Shown: positions 48,381-56,628 of the stretch, piece after piece
Layout of the letters: each line of letters begins with the position of its first letter
Position numbering within the stretch: the first letter of the stretch is position 1
NCBI RefSeq assembly: GCF_021353235.1
Contig: NZ_JAJTWT010000008.1
Coordinates: forward strand, 124,001 to 188,000
Length of the DNA: 64,000 bases
Reading direction: 5' to 3'
Origin: Pelomonas caseinilytica
GTDB lineage: Bacteria > Pseudomonadota > Gammaproteobacteria > Burkholderiales > Burkholderiaceae_C
Made by a program: the position numbers and the translations under genes
Notes under the pieces: model-generated
Told to the model about the DNA's origin: nothing
Seen by the model: only the letters and a program-made list of their open reading frames with translations
The model's database searches: none

Positions 48381-50113
48381 GGCTCGCCCGCCTGGGCCCG
48401 CACCATGGCGGCGTAGGCGCCGTCACGGGCGATCAGCTCGGCATGCGTGCCCGTCTCGATCAGCCGCCCGGCGCCCAGCACGTGGATGGCGTCCGCATCG
48501 CGGATGGTGGACAGGCGGTGGGCGATGACGATCAGCGTCTTGCGCCCCGCCCATTGCGCCAGGGCCTGCTGGACGGCGCGCTCGCTCTCGGTGTCCAGGG
48601 CCGAGGTGGCTTCGTCGAAGATCCAGACGGGGGCTTCCTTGTAGAGCGCACGGGCGATGGCCAGGCGTTGCCGCTGGCCACCGGAGAGCTTGCTGCCGTT
48701 GGCGCCGACGGCCGTCTCCACGCCCTCGGGCAGGCCCTGCACGAAGTCCCAGAGATGGGCGGCGCGCAGGGCGGCTTCGAGGCGGCTCTCGTCGCGCGGC
48801 TGGGCGTAGGCGATGTTGTTGGCCACCGAGTCGTCGAAGAGCACGATGTCCTGCGACACCACGGCGAACTGGCGGCGCAGGCTGGCGCGGCTGAGCGTCT
48901 GGATGTCGATGCCGTCCAGCGTGATCCGGCCGGCGTCCGGCCGGCCGAAGCCGAGCAGCAGGTGGATGATGGAACTCTTGCCGGCGCCCGAGGCGCCAAC
49001 CAGGGCGGTGGTGCGGCCGGCGCGGAAGTCGACGGTGAGGCCATCCAGCGCAGCCTGGCCGGCCCCGGGGTAGGTGAGGGCGACCTGCTCCATCGCGATG
49101 TCGCCCTGGGCCGGGCCGGGCAACTCCCGCGTGCCGGTGTCGACTTCCTTGGGCGCGTCCATCAGTTCGAAGCAGCCCTTGGCGATGACAGTCGCACGCG
49201 TGAAGGGAGCGGCGAGGTCCGACAGGTGACGTAGCCGCGAGGTCAGCAGCAGCAGCGCCGTGACGAACTCGACAAAGGCCTGAACACCGGAGCCCGTCGT
49301 GCGCGCCTGCCAGATCGCCACGCAGATGATGAAGGACAAGCCGACGCTGGCCACGAGCTGGGACAGCGGCTGGGCCAGGGCTCCGGCCGTGGCGGTCTTG
49401 AGGTTATTACGCCGAACTTCCTGGGATACGGCGGCGAAGCGGTCCCGCTCATAGCCGGCCGCGCCGAACTGACGCACGACGCGCCAGGCCCGGGTGATGT
49501 CATCCACCTTGTTGACCAGCAGGAGCTGCGAGTCGTAAGAGCGCGTCGCCATCAATCGCATCCGCTGATTGACCTTCTTCATGACGAAGGCCATCAACGG
49601 CGTAACGACCAAGCTCAACAAGGTCAGCTGCCAATTGACATAGAAGAGGTAGCCCAACATCGCGACGGCAGGCAGGCCGTCGCGTAACACGCTCATGCCG
49701 ATGTCGCCGATCAGCTGAAGGATCTGCTGAGGATCATTGACAACCTTACTGACGGCAGTACCCGGCTGCATGCGCGTGTAGACCTGGGCGTCAAGCCGCA
49801 GCAGGGCGTTGACGAGGGCGGCGCGGAAGTCCATAACGCTGCGCGTCACCGTCCAGTTGAACAGGTACTGGCCCGCGAAGCCGAACAGGCCGCGCATCAA
49901 GTACAGGCCGATCAACACGACTGGGATCATCCAGATGGGGAAGGCGCCCTTCGTGAATCCCTCGCCGAAGACGAAACCGATGAGCTTGGGCAGCATGGGT
50001 TCTGTCGCCGCCGCACCGACATAGGCCAGCACGGTGAGCAGAGCGCCCCAGCGGTGGGGGTAGACGAACTTGCCCAGACGCTGGGCTGTCGAGACGTTGG
50101 TGTCGGAAGACAT
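48377..50113 (-). CDS. msbA: Lipid A export ABC transporter MsbA
   Basis: A 578-residue fused ABC exporter that flips lipid A-core across the inner membrane. Six membrane segments occupy residues 1-310 (YPHRWGALLTVLAYVGAAAT, LFYVNWQLTLLSLVVTPLM). The ATPase domain has Walker A VGASGAGKSSIIHLLLG, the signature KLSGGQRQRLAIARAL, Walker B VWIFDEATSALD and the His switch IVIAHRLSTIRDAD. The 5' half (roughly 49400-49960) is noticeably poorer in G+C than the ATPase half. It diverges from the GT4 gene, with only 33 nt between starts, and heads toward the comEA-like gene. Confidence 0.94.
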   Translation of the reverse strand: MSSDTNVSTAQRLGKFVYPHRWGALLTVLAYVGAAATEPMLPKLIGFVFGEGFTKGAFPIWMIPVVLIGLYLMRGLFGFAGQYLFNWTVTRSVMDFRAALVNALLRLDAQVYTRMQPGTAVSKVVNDPQQILQLIGDIGMSVLRDGLPAVAMLGYLFYVNWQLTLLSLVVTPLMAFVMKKVNQRMRLMATRSYDSQLLLVNKVDDITRAWRVVRQFGAAGYERDRFAAVSQEVRRNNLKTATAGALAQPLSQLVASVGLSFIICVAIWQARTTGSGVQAFVEFVTALLLLTSRLRHLSDLAAPFTRATVIAKGCFELMDAPKEVDTGTRELPGPAQGDIAMEQVALTYPGAGQAALDGLTVDFRAGRTTALVGASGAGKSSIIHLLLGFGRPDAGRITLDGIDIQTLSRASLRRQFAVVSQDIVLFDDSVANNIAYAQPRDESRLEAALRAAHLWDFVQGLPEGVETAVGANGSKLSGGQRQRLAIARALYKEAPVWIFDEATSALDTESERAVQQALAQWAGRKTLIVIAHRLSTIRDADAIHVLGAGRLIETGTHAELIARDGAYAAMVRAQAGEP

Positions 50114-50146
50114 GAGGCGCGATTGTCTCTCCTACACTGCGCGGCC

Positions 50147-51280
50147 ATGCGTCACGAGAGCCCACTGTCCCAACGTCCCCGTGTCGTCCATTTCGTGACT
50201 GGTGGCTTCTCGGGCGCGACGCAGGTGGCGGCCGACTTGTGCTTGGCGGCGCTGCGTGGCGGTCCCTTCGAACCCCTTCTTGTCTTGCGACTCAAGCGGC
50301 ACACGCCTATGGCCCGTGTCGAGGTGTTGCGCCAGCAGGGCTTGACAGTCCATCTAGTGTCGGGTTGGTCCCATCTTGCGACCATTTACGAGCTGGCCGC
50401 TCTATTGCGCGAGCTGCGACCCATGGCATTGCTGGCCCATGGCTTTCCTGAGCACCTGATCGGCCGGCATGCCGGCGTGCGAGCAGGCGTGCCGGTGCTG
50501 ATCCAGGTGGAGCACAACTCTCGCGAGCGCTACACGCCCTGGAGCCGCTGGCAGAGTCGTCGGCTAGCGCAGCGCACAGCGGCCATCGTCGGCGTCAGCG
50601 AGGGTGTGCGTCAAAGCCTGCTGGCCCAGGGCCTGCCCGCCGACAAGACGGTGACCATACCCAATGGAATCGACCTGACGCGCTTTTCACCTGCACCAAG
50701 TGCGCAGCGTGAACCCGGCCTGGTGATGTCGGCCCGGTTCGCGCGCCAGAAAGACCATGCGACTTTGATCGATGCCCTGGCGGTCCTTGGCGCGCGGCAC
50801 GGTCTGTGGCCGTCGCTACACCTGGCTGGCCAGGGGCCGCTGCTCGGTCGCATACAGGCCCGCGTTGCCAGGCTGGGCTTGCGTGGACAGGTCATGTTCC
50901 TCGGTCAACATCACGAGATACCGGATTTGCTGCGCTCACAAGCGATCTTCGTGCTATCTACGCATTTCGAAGGTATGCCGCTGGCCTTGGTTGAAGCGAT
51001 GGCCGCTGGCTGTGCCTGCATCGCATCCGACGTCATCGGAGTACGCGGCGTGCTTGAGCCGGAGTTGACTGGTCTGCTCGTGCCAGAGGGAGATGTGCCG
51101 GCACTGGCCGACGCCATTGCCAGGCTGCTGCGCGACCCTGCGTTCGCGTTGCGCCTGGGCGTCGCGGCTCGCGAGCGGGCCTTCGCCGAGCATGGGATGG
51201 CGTTGATGCGACAGCGCTATGAGGCGCTGATCACGCGCTGTGCCACCACTGCAGCCCACGCAGCCAGCGCCCGCGCCTGA
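50147..51280 (+). CDS. Glycosyltransferase family 4 (LPS/polysaccharide)
   Basis: A 377-residue GT-B glycosyltransferase. The N-terminal domain begins PRVVHFVTGGFSGATQVAAD; the C-terminal domain has TIPNGIDLTRFSP, MSARFARQKDHATLIDAL and the E-x7-E nucleotide-sugar motif EGMPLALVEAMAAG. It probably transfers a sugar in LPS core or O-antigen synthesis, consistent with the neighbouring msbA. Base composition is lower in G+C than the surroundings (58% in one sampled 60-bp stretch). TACACT lies 9 nt before the ATG and no ribosome binding site is evident. Its last 50 nt overlap the convergent GT2 gene. Confidence 0.9.
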   Translation: MRHESPLSQRPRVVHFVTGGFSGATQVAADLCLAALRGGPFEPLLVLRLKRHTPMARVEVLRQQGLTVHLVSGWSHLATIYELAALLRELRPMALLAHGFPEHLIGRHAGVRAGVPVLIQVEHNSRERYTPWSRWQSRRLAQRTAAIVGVSEGVRQSLLAQGLPADKTVTIPNGIDLTRFSPAPSAQREPGLVMSARFARQKDHATLIDALAVLGARHGLWPSLHLAGQGPLLGRIQARVARLGLRGQVMFLGQHHEIPDLLRSQAIFVLSTHFEGMPLALVEAMAAGCACIASDVIGVRGVLEPELTGLLVPEGDVPALADAIARLLRDPAFALRLGVAARERAFAEHGMALMRQRYEALITRCATTAAHAASARA

Positions 51281-52196
51281 AGTAGGCCGCCGTCAGCTCG
51301 CGGCGCGTGAGCGGCGAGCTGCGGTCGAAACGCTCCGCGTCGGTCTTCAGCCCGGCCAGGGCTTCGCCGCCCAATTGCAGCCGGCGCCGCTTGGCGCGCA
51401 GCAGGGTGCGGGCGCAGAAGTGGGCGATCTCGAACCTGGCGTCGTCGCCCAGCGGCGGCAGTTCGGCGGCGTAGCCGTCCAGCGAGAGGGTCCAGTCGTC
51501 CAGGCGTTTCACGTCCAGCGCCGAAAGCAGGCTGCCCTGGCGCTGGCGGTAGGCGATCCAGACCTCGGCGACGTGCAGGTGCCGCGCGGTGTGCAGGGCC
51601 AGCCGCGGGAAGAGGGCCATGTCCTCGAACACGCGGCCCTCGGGAAAGCGCAGGTCCGCAGGCCAGCAGCTGCGCCGCACGACTTTGCTCCAGGGGTGGA
51701 ACTGGCCGTGGACGAAGAAGCCCCGCAGCCGCAGGTCGACGTCGTCCATCACGATGCCCGAGGGGCCGTCGAAGCTGGCGATGTGGCGGTGGCGGGGCTT
51801 GGTCGATGCCGTCGACGGGCCATCGTCGAAGGCGCGGAAGTCGCAGGTGAGCAGGTCGGGGTCGTGCCGCTGGAGCAGGGCCTTGAGGCGGGGAATGACG
51901 CCGGGCTCGACCAGGTCGTCGGGGTCGATGAACCACAGATGGTCGCCTCGGGCCTCCTGCAGCAGGCGGTTGCGTGCCGCGCTGACCCCTTGGTTGCTGG
52001 GCAGCCGGATGACGCGCGCCTGGGGCAGCGCCTGCTCGACCAGGGCGGCCGAGTTGTCCGGCGAGGCGTCGTCGACGAAAACCAGTTCGACGCCCTCGTC
52101 CAGCTGCGGCTTCAGCGAGGCGATGCACGCACCCACCCAGGGCTCCACCCGGTACATCGGGAACAGCAGGCTCAGCCAGGGTGTCGCTGCGGTCAT
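51231..52196 (-). CDS. Glycosyltransferase family 2
   Basis: A 321-residue GT-A enzyme with MTAATPWLSLLFPMYRVEPW at the N-terminus, ELVFVDDASPDNSAALVEQ, the donor-binding DxD as HLWFIDPDDLVEPGV, and VFEDMALFPRLALH near residue 190. The C-terminal helical region is basic (RAKRRRLQLG). It is probably an LPS core or polysaccharide transferase. The start overlaps the upstream capsular-synthesis-type gene as ATGA, making it the last gene of the lapA-to-GT2 run. It converges on and overlaps the GT4 gene. Confidence 0.9.
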   Translation of the reverse strand: MTAATPWLSLLFPMYRVEPWVGACIASLKPQLDEGVELVFVDDASPDNSAALVEQALPQARVIRLPSNQGVSAARNRLLQEARGDHLWFIDPDDLVEPGVIPRLKALLQRHDPDLLTCDFRAFDDGPSTASTKPRHRHIASFDGPSGIVMDDVDLRLRGFFVHGQFHPWSKVVRRSCWPADLRFPEGRVFEDMALFPRLALHTARHLHVAEVWIAYRQRQGSLLSALDVKRLDDWTLSLDGYAAELPPLGDDARFEIAHFCARTLLRAKRRRLQLGGEALAGLKTDAERFDRSSPLTRRELTAAYFRRGRWLRGLQWWHSA

Positions 52197-53140
52197 GGCG
52201 TGGGGCCGAGAAGACGGGCCAGGACGCTCGACTGCAGCATCCGGCCACGCAGCCAGTTCCGCTCGGCCAGCGTGCGGTCGCCGCCGCGCAGCTTGACGAG
52301 GGCGGGCAGCCGGCGCGGCGCGGGCGTCAGGGCCAGCCGGGCGAAGAGGTGGCGTTTGCGCCACCCGACCTGGGCCAGCCAGGCGAAGGGGCCGTCCTCG
52401 GCGCGCAGCAGCGCCAGCCGGCCCAGGTCCGGCTGGCGGTCGAGGATGTCGGCCGCGGCCACGTGCATGAGCAGGTAGCGCTGGAAGTCTTCGGTGAGCG
52501 CCTGTACCACCCGGTCGCGCCGGCCTTCGTCCTGCAGGCGTTGCAGCACCGGCTCGGCACCGTCGTCGAGTGCGCGGTCAAAGGCCGCGGCCAGGGCCGT
52601 GGCGAAGCGCCCACCCGCGACGGAGGCCATGAACCAGTTCTCGATGAGGGGCAGTTCGGGCCGGGTCGAGTAGCGGCCGATGTAGAAGCCGACGTACTCG
52701 GCCTGCGCCTCGTCTCGGGCGGCGTGAAGCCAGCCGAGGTCGCGGCTCAGCAGGGTCGAGGCGTCCATCCAGATGCCGCCGTGGCGGGCCAGCAGGTGGA
52801 TGCGCAGCCAGTCGGCCTGGCGGTAGGCCGGCAGGCTGTCGAAATCGGGCCGCAGCGAAGGCAGCCATCGGGCGACGCCGGCGCGGTCGATCAGGCGGAC
52901 CTCGTGGTCGGGCGCGAAGCGGCGCCAGTTGCCCAGGCAGGCCTGCACGAAGGGCGGCGCGGGCGAGGCATGCCAGTAGGTCCAGATGACCTTGGGAATG
53001 GTCGCATCGCAGGGCGGCGCAGCCTTGCCGACGAGGGTCGACCGCTGGTCCACGGGCACCTCGGCGCGCAGCACGGTCAGCACCTCGCGCAGCAGTAGCG
53101 CGGCCACGACGGCAAGGACCGCGACGGTCAGCCAGGTCAT
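52193..53140 (-). CDS. Capsular polysaccharide synthesis-type glycosyltransferase (PF05704/OCH1-like)
   Basis: A 315-residue protein with an N-terminal membrane anchor (MTWLTVAVLAVVAALLLREV) and a GT32-like GT-A domain: PKVIWTYWHASPAPPFVQA, then LPAYRQADWLRIHLLARHGG with the DxD-like GIWMDAS. It probably adds a hexose to LPS or capsule. The start shares one base with the kdoO stop (TGATG), and its stop overlaps the GT2 start. The two transferases and kdoO therefore form one translational block. Confidence 0.87.
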   Translation of the reverse strand: MTWLTVAVLAVVAALLLREVLTVLRAEVPVDQRSTLVGKAAPPCDATIPKVIWTYWHASPAPPFVQACLGNWRRFAPDHEVRLIDRAGVARWLPSLRPDFDSLPAYRQADWLRIHLLARHGGIWMDASTLLSRDLGWLHAARDEAQAEYVGFYIGRYSTRPELPLIENWFMASVAGGRFATALAAAFDRALDDGAEPVLQRLQDEGRRDRVVQALTEDFQRYLLMHVAAADILDRQPDLGRLALLRAEDGPFAWLAQVGWRKRHLFARLALTPAPRRLPALVKLRGGDRTLAERNWLRGRMLQSSVLARLLGPTP

Positions 53141-54003
53141 CAGGTCAGCTTGCGGCCGAGCAGGCGCTCGAGGATGGCCAGCGGGCTGGCCGTGGGGTCC
53201 ACCTGCGCCTCGGCCGGCAGGTGCAGGGTCTGTTCCATCATGAACTGGCCGGACATGACCGCGTGGGAGGTCTGGTCGGAGTAGCAGACCCAGGTCGAGC
53301 CGGGCGGGAAGGGCTGGGTGACCTGGGGGCAGGTGCGCTGGTAGTCGAGATCCCGCTTCATGCCGTCGTGCAGCTGCAGCATCAGGTGGTCGTACTCGGT
53401 GCGCAGCGACTTGGTGACGCGCAGGGCCCTCAGGGCCCGGGCCTGCCAGGCCACGTAGGGCTTGGTGCGCGGCACGAAGCGGCGGGCGAGGTCCTCGAAG
53501 GCCTCGCCGATGCGCCAGACGCGCGGCTCGCCGGCCGGGTTGAGGTTGGTGAAGACGCGCAGGATGCGCTCGCCGCGGTTGGGGCGGGAGGGGAAGGCGT
53601 CGACGTGCAGGCGGCGGTCGTCGGCGCGCCAGGACTGCACGCGGCCTTCGACCTGGGTCGGTCGGTAGCTCGTGGGCGCCAGCCGCAGTGCCGGCTTGTA
53701 GGCCGGCGCGATGGCGTCGATGAGGGCGCAGGCCTGGGTGCGGAAGCGGCCGATCATGGCGGCCAGGCGGGACTTTTCGTCGCCCTGGGCTGCCGCGCCG
53801 GCCAGGGCGCCATCGTTGCGCAGGCTGATGTTGCGGGCCTTGTCGTCGCGCACGTCGGCGCGAAGCAGCCGCGCCTCGTCGTCGGTCAGCTCGAAGCGCA
53901 GGTCAGGAAAGAACAGCACCTTGCCGGCTTCCAGCGCGGGCACCAGGCCGGTGATGGGCCGGGCCCAGTCGCGGCTGTCGACGGTGACGATGCGGTCTTT
54001 CAT
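53140..54003 (-). CDS. kdoO: Kdo2-lipid A 3-hydroxylase (Fe(II)/2-oxoglutarate dioxygenase)
   Basis: A 287-residue enzyme of the Kdo hydroxylase family. It converts the outer Kdo of Kdo2-lipid A to Ko (D-glycero-D-talo-oct-2-ulosonic acid), a modification known in Burkholderia and Yersinia. Supporting features are the iron-binding HxD in RRLHVDAFPSRPNRGERIL, the distal His in YSDQTSHAVMSGQFMMEQT, and the family blocks GKVLFFPDLRFELTDDE and RNISLRNDG. The gene lies in the LPS cluster, 9 nt after a glycosyltransferase gene. Confidence 0.93.
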   Translation of the reverse strand: MKDRIVTVDSRDWARPITGLVPALEAGKVLFFPDLRFELTDDEARLLRADVRDDKARNISLRNDGALAGAAAQGDEKSRLAAMIGRFRTQACALIDAIAPAYKPALRLAPTSYRPTQVEGRVQSWRADDRRLHVDAFPSRPNRGERILRVFTNLNPAGEPRVWRIGEAFEDLARRFVPRTKPYVAWQARALRALRVTKSLRTEYDHLMLQLHDGMKRDLDYQRTCPQVTQPFPPGSTWVCYSDQTSHAVMSGQFMMEQTLHLPAEAQVDPTASPLAILERLLGRKLT

Positions 54004-54012
54004 GCCTGGAGC

Positions 54013-54768
54013 CTATTCTTTCCAGTGGTCGGCGATCCAGGTCGCCGGGCGGGCGTGGCGCCAATTGCCCTGCGAGCGCCCGACCAGCGCGTCCGGCGGG
54101 TTCATGACGCCGTGGAAGACCAGCACGCGGGCGCCTTCGGGAATGAAGGGGTCGCGCCAGAAGCTCGTCGGCCATACCGGCAGGCAGTGGTACTTGTAGC
54201 TGGCGCACCAGTCCTTGGGCCAGTAGCCGAGCTTGCCCTGGGCGTGCAGGAAGTGGCTGAGGTATTCCTGCTCGTTGCGGTACTTGGCGCGCACCTCGTC
54301 CTGGTGGGCGATGAAGTTGGCCAGCACGTCGGCATGAGCGCCGATGCGAAAGCGGTAGACCGAGGAGTTGCCGGTCACGCGCCAGGGGCGCTTCCAGTCC
54401 TTGATGATGAGGAAGTCGCCGGGGAGCTCGAAGAAGCCGGTGAGGTCGCCGACGATGACGACGTCGAGGTCCAGGAAGAGGGCGGTGCCCTTCAGGCCGA
54501 AGAGGTCCGCCTGGTAGGTGCCCAGCTTCTTCCAGCCGCCGTCGCGCTTGCCAGGGCTGGCATGGGTCTCGGGCAGGGGCAGGCATTCCACCTCGGGGCG
54601 GACGCCGTTCGTGTCGTCGGTGAAGCACACGAAGCGGAAGGGGCCGCGCAGGTGGCGCGCCGTCATGCCGTAGAGGCGGTTGACATATTCGGGGCCGTAC
54701 TTGGTGCCCCACTTCATGCAGATGACGAAGCGGTCGTCAGTCACGGCGGGGGGCGCGGTGGCGCTCAT
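54013..54768 (-). CDS. Putative glycosyltransferase with DxD motif
   Basis: A 251-residue GT-A-like protein. The N-terminus reads FVICMKWGTKYGPEYVNRLY, and the DxD-type metal site is LFLDLDVVIVGDLTGFFE, as in GT8-like transferases. The C-terminal VFHGVMNPPDALVG and WIADHWKE are conserved in related hypothetical transferases. Acceptor and donor are unknown; context suggests LPS. The start ATG at 54768 shares one base with the lapB stop (TGATG). Confidence 0.84.
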   Translation of the reverse strand: MSATAPPAVTDDRFVICMKWGTKYGPEYVNRLYGMTARHLRGPFRFVCFTDDTNGVRPEVECLPLPETHASPGKRDGGWKKLGTYQADLFGLKGTALFLDLDVVIVGDLTGFFELPGDFLIIKDWKRPWRVTGNSSVYRFRIGAHADVLANFIAHQDEVRAKYRNEQEYLSHFLHAQGKLGYWPKDWCASYKYHCLPVWPTSFWRDPFIPEGARVLVFHGVMNPPDALVGRSQGNWRHARPATWIADHWKE

Positions 54769-55913
54769 CAGTTCAGCTCTTCGATGGGTTGTGGCGGGTA
54801 GCTGTCCCAGTTCAGGCAGGCCGGGCATTGCCAGAAGTAGTGGGCAGCCTCGAAGCCGCAGGCGGCGCAGCGGTAGCGCTGCAGCGGCTTGGCGGCGCGC
54901 TCCAGCGTGCGGATCATGGGAGCGGCTTCGTCGGGCGGGAGGGCGCCGGCGTTGAGCTTGAGCAGCTCGGTCGCGGCCGACAGGGCCGGTTGTTCGCGCA
55001 GATGGGTGGCCAGGCGCTCGCGCTGGGGCTCCGGCTGCAGGCTGGCCAGCGCCCGCAGCAACTGCATGCCCGGTGCGCGCTGGTACTGCTCCGTCAGCAG
55101 CGCGATGGCCCGCTCAGGCTGGCCCAGGGCCTGGGCGGCGGCGGCGCAGTCCGCCGCGACGAGGTTGAAGGCGGGCGGATTGACGGCGATGAGGCGGGCG
55201 AAGGCGGCGAAGGCGGCCTCGGGCTGGCCGGCCTTGAGCAGCAACTGGCCCTGCAGCACATAGGCGCGGGCCGACTCGGGCGCCCGGCGCTGCGCCTGGC
55301 CCAGCAGTTCCTGGGCAAGGTCGGCATGGCCCTGTGAATGGGCGACCAGGGCTTGTTCGCACAGGTAGTGGGCGATGCGGTTGGAGAAGGAGCCGGTGCC
55401 GGCGGCTTCCAGCTCGGCGGCCACCTCGGCGGCCTTGGCCCAGTCGCGCGAGCGCTCGTAGAGCGACAGCAGGGCCAGGCGCGCCTCGCGCTCGAAGGCG
55501 GTACCGCGCAGCTCGGCATAGGCGGCCTCGGCGCGGTCGAAGAGGCCGGCCTTGAAGAAGTCCTGGGCCAGCTCGTGCTGGGCGCGGTCGCGGTCGGCCT
55601 TGGCCAGGTCGCCGCGGCGCAGCAGGTGCTCGTGCACGCGCACGGCGCGCTCGGTCTCGCCGCGGCGGCGGAACAGGCTGCCGAGGGCGAAATGCAGCTC
55701 GGAGGTGTCGGGGTCGTTCTGCACCGCCTCGATGAAGGCGTCGATGGCCTTGTCCTGCTGTTCGTTGAGCAGCAGGTTCAGGCCTTTGAAGTAGGCCTTG
55801 GGCGAATCACGCTGTTCGAGCTTCCATTGCCGGGAATCGAGCTTGGAGGCGAGCCAGCCCAGGACGAAGACGACGGGCAGGACGAAGAGCAGCCAGCGCG
55901 GATCAAACTCCAT
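54768..55913 (-). CDS. lapB: LPS assembly regulator LapB (YciM)
   Basis: A 381-residue inner-membrane-anchored TPR protein that links LPS synthesis to LpxC degradation via FtsH. It has an N-terminal membrane helix (WLLFVLPVVFVLGWLASKL) and about nine TPR units (YFKGLNLLLNEQQDKAIDAF onward). The C-terminal rubredoxin-like zinc knuckle is RCAACGFEAAHYFWQCPACLNW. Length is near E. coli LapB (389). Its start overlaps the lapA 3' end by 11 nt, and downstream come the glycosyltransferase and kdoO genes. Confidence 0.95.
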   Translation of the reverse strand: MEFDPRWLLFVLPVVFVLGWLASKLDSRQWKLEQRDSPKAYFKGLNLLLNEQQDKAIDAFIEAVQNDPDTSELHFALGSLFRRRGETERAVRVHEHLLRRGDLAKADRDRAQHELAQDFFKAGLFDRAEAAYAELRGTAFEREARLALLSLYERSRDWAKAAEVAAELEAAGTGSFSNRIAHYLCEQALVAHSQGHADLAQELLGQAQRRAPESARAYVLQGQLLLKAGQPEAAFAAFARLIAVNPPAFNLVAADCAAAAQALGQPERAIALLTEQYQRAPGMQLLRALASLQPEPQRERLATHLREQPALSAATELLKLNAGALPPDEAAPMIRTLERAAKPLQRYRCAACGFEAAHYFWQCPACLNWDSYPPQPIEELN

Positions 55914-56202
55914 CTTGGTGGGCGGCGTAGGGGACGGCAGTCGCGTCGGGTGCGGGAACGGGCGTGGCGGGCAGGGGCTCGAAGCGCTGTGCCGCGCGGC
56001 GGTGGCGCCACCAGGCCGGCACCATGGCCAGCACGCCGAAGGCAGCGCCCAGGCCGAAGGCCAGCAGCACGATGATGACCTGAGGCGCCCGCCACTCGTG
56101 GCCGAAGAACCAGCGCACGACGGCCTCGTGGCTGTTGTTCAACGCGAAGGCGAACAGCGTGAAGAAGAGCAGGGCCCGCAGGAGCCAGACGAGGGTGCGC
56201 AT
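55903..56202 (-). CDS. lapA: LPS assembly protein LapA (DUF1049)
   Basis: A 99-residue inner-membrane protein with two membrane segments (VWLLRALLFFTLFAFALNN and VIIVLLAFGLGAAFGVLAMV) flanking RWFFGHEW, and a cytoplasmic tail. This is the LapA/DUF1049 architecture, which partners LapB. It sits 16 nt after ihfB and overlaps lapB. Confidence 0.9.
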   Translation of the reverse strand: MRTLVWLLRALLFFTLFAFALNNSHEAVVRWFFGHEWRAPQVIIVLLAFGLGAAFGVLAMVPAWWRHRRAAQRFEPLPATPVPAPDATAVPYAAHQDGV

Positions 56203-56218
56203 GGCCCGGGATTTTGCG

Positions 56219-56515
56219 TCACTCGGTCACGGGCAGATGCTCGTCAACGGCTTCGCGCAACGCCTTGCCGGGCTTGAAATGAGGTGCGAGCTTCTCGGGG
56301 ATCATGACCTGCTCGCCGCTGCGCGGGTTGCGGCCGACGCGGGGCGGGCGGCGGCTGATCGAGAAGCTGCCGAAGCCGCGGATCTCGATGCGATGGCCCC
56401 GGGCCAGGGCGTCGCTCATGGCGTCGAGGATGGTCTTGACCGCGAACTCGGTGTCGCGCTGGGTCAATTGACCGAAGCGTTCGGCAAGCACGGCGACGAG
56501 GTCGGAGCGGGTCAT
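56219..56515 (-). CDS. ihfB: Integration host factor beta subunit
   Basis: A 98-residue DNA-bending protein ([37 protein letters not shown] with the PPRxGRNP beta-arm; [15 protein letters not shown]). It dimerises with IhfA. The ATG at 56515 gives the family N-terminus. It lies between rpsA and lapAB on the same strand, the usual order in betaproteobacteria. Confidence 0.96.
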   Translation of the reverse strand: MTRSDLVAVLAERFGQLTQRDTEFAVKTILDAMSDALARGHRIEIRGFGSFSISRRPPRVGRNPRSGEQVMIPEKLAPHFKPGKALREAVDEHLPVTE

Positions 56516-56587
56516 GGCGGCGGAGGTCTTCGGAGTCGGAATTGAAACAGGCCCGCTGGCTGAGGCCGGCGAGCCTGTGGGGAGCAT

Positions 56588-56615
56588 ACCCGTCCCCGCA
56601 CGCGGCGGGGCGGGT
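56588..56615 (-). terminator. GC-rich hairpin between rpsA and ihfB
   Basis: The arms ACCCGTCCCCGC and GCGGGGCGGGT (56605-56615) form a stem with one bulged base and a 5-nt loop, 13 nt past the rpsA stop. No T-run follows, so it may attenuate rather than stop transcription into ihfB, or protect the rpsA 3' end. Confidence 0.35.
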
Positions 56616-56628
56616 CGGATCAACCAGA

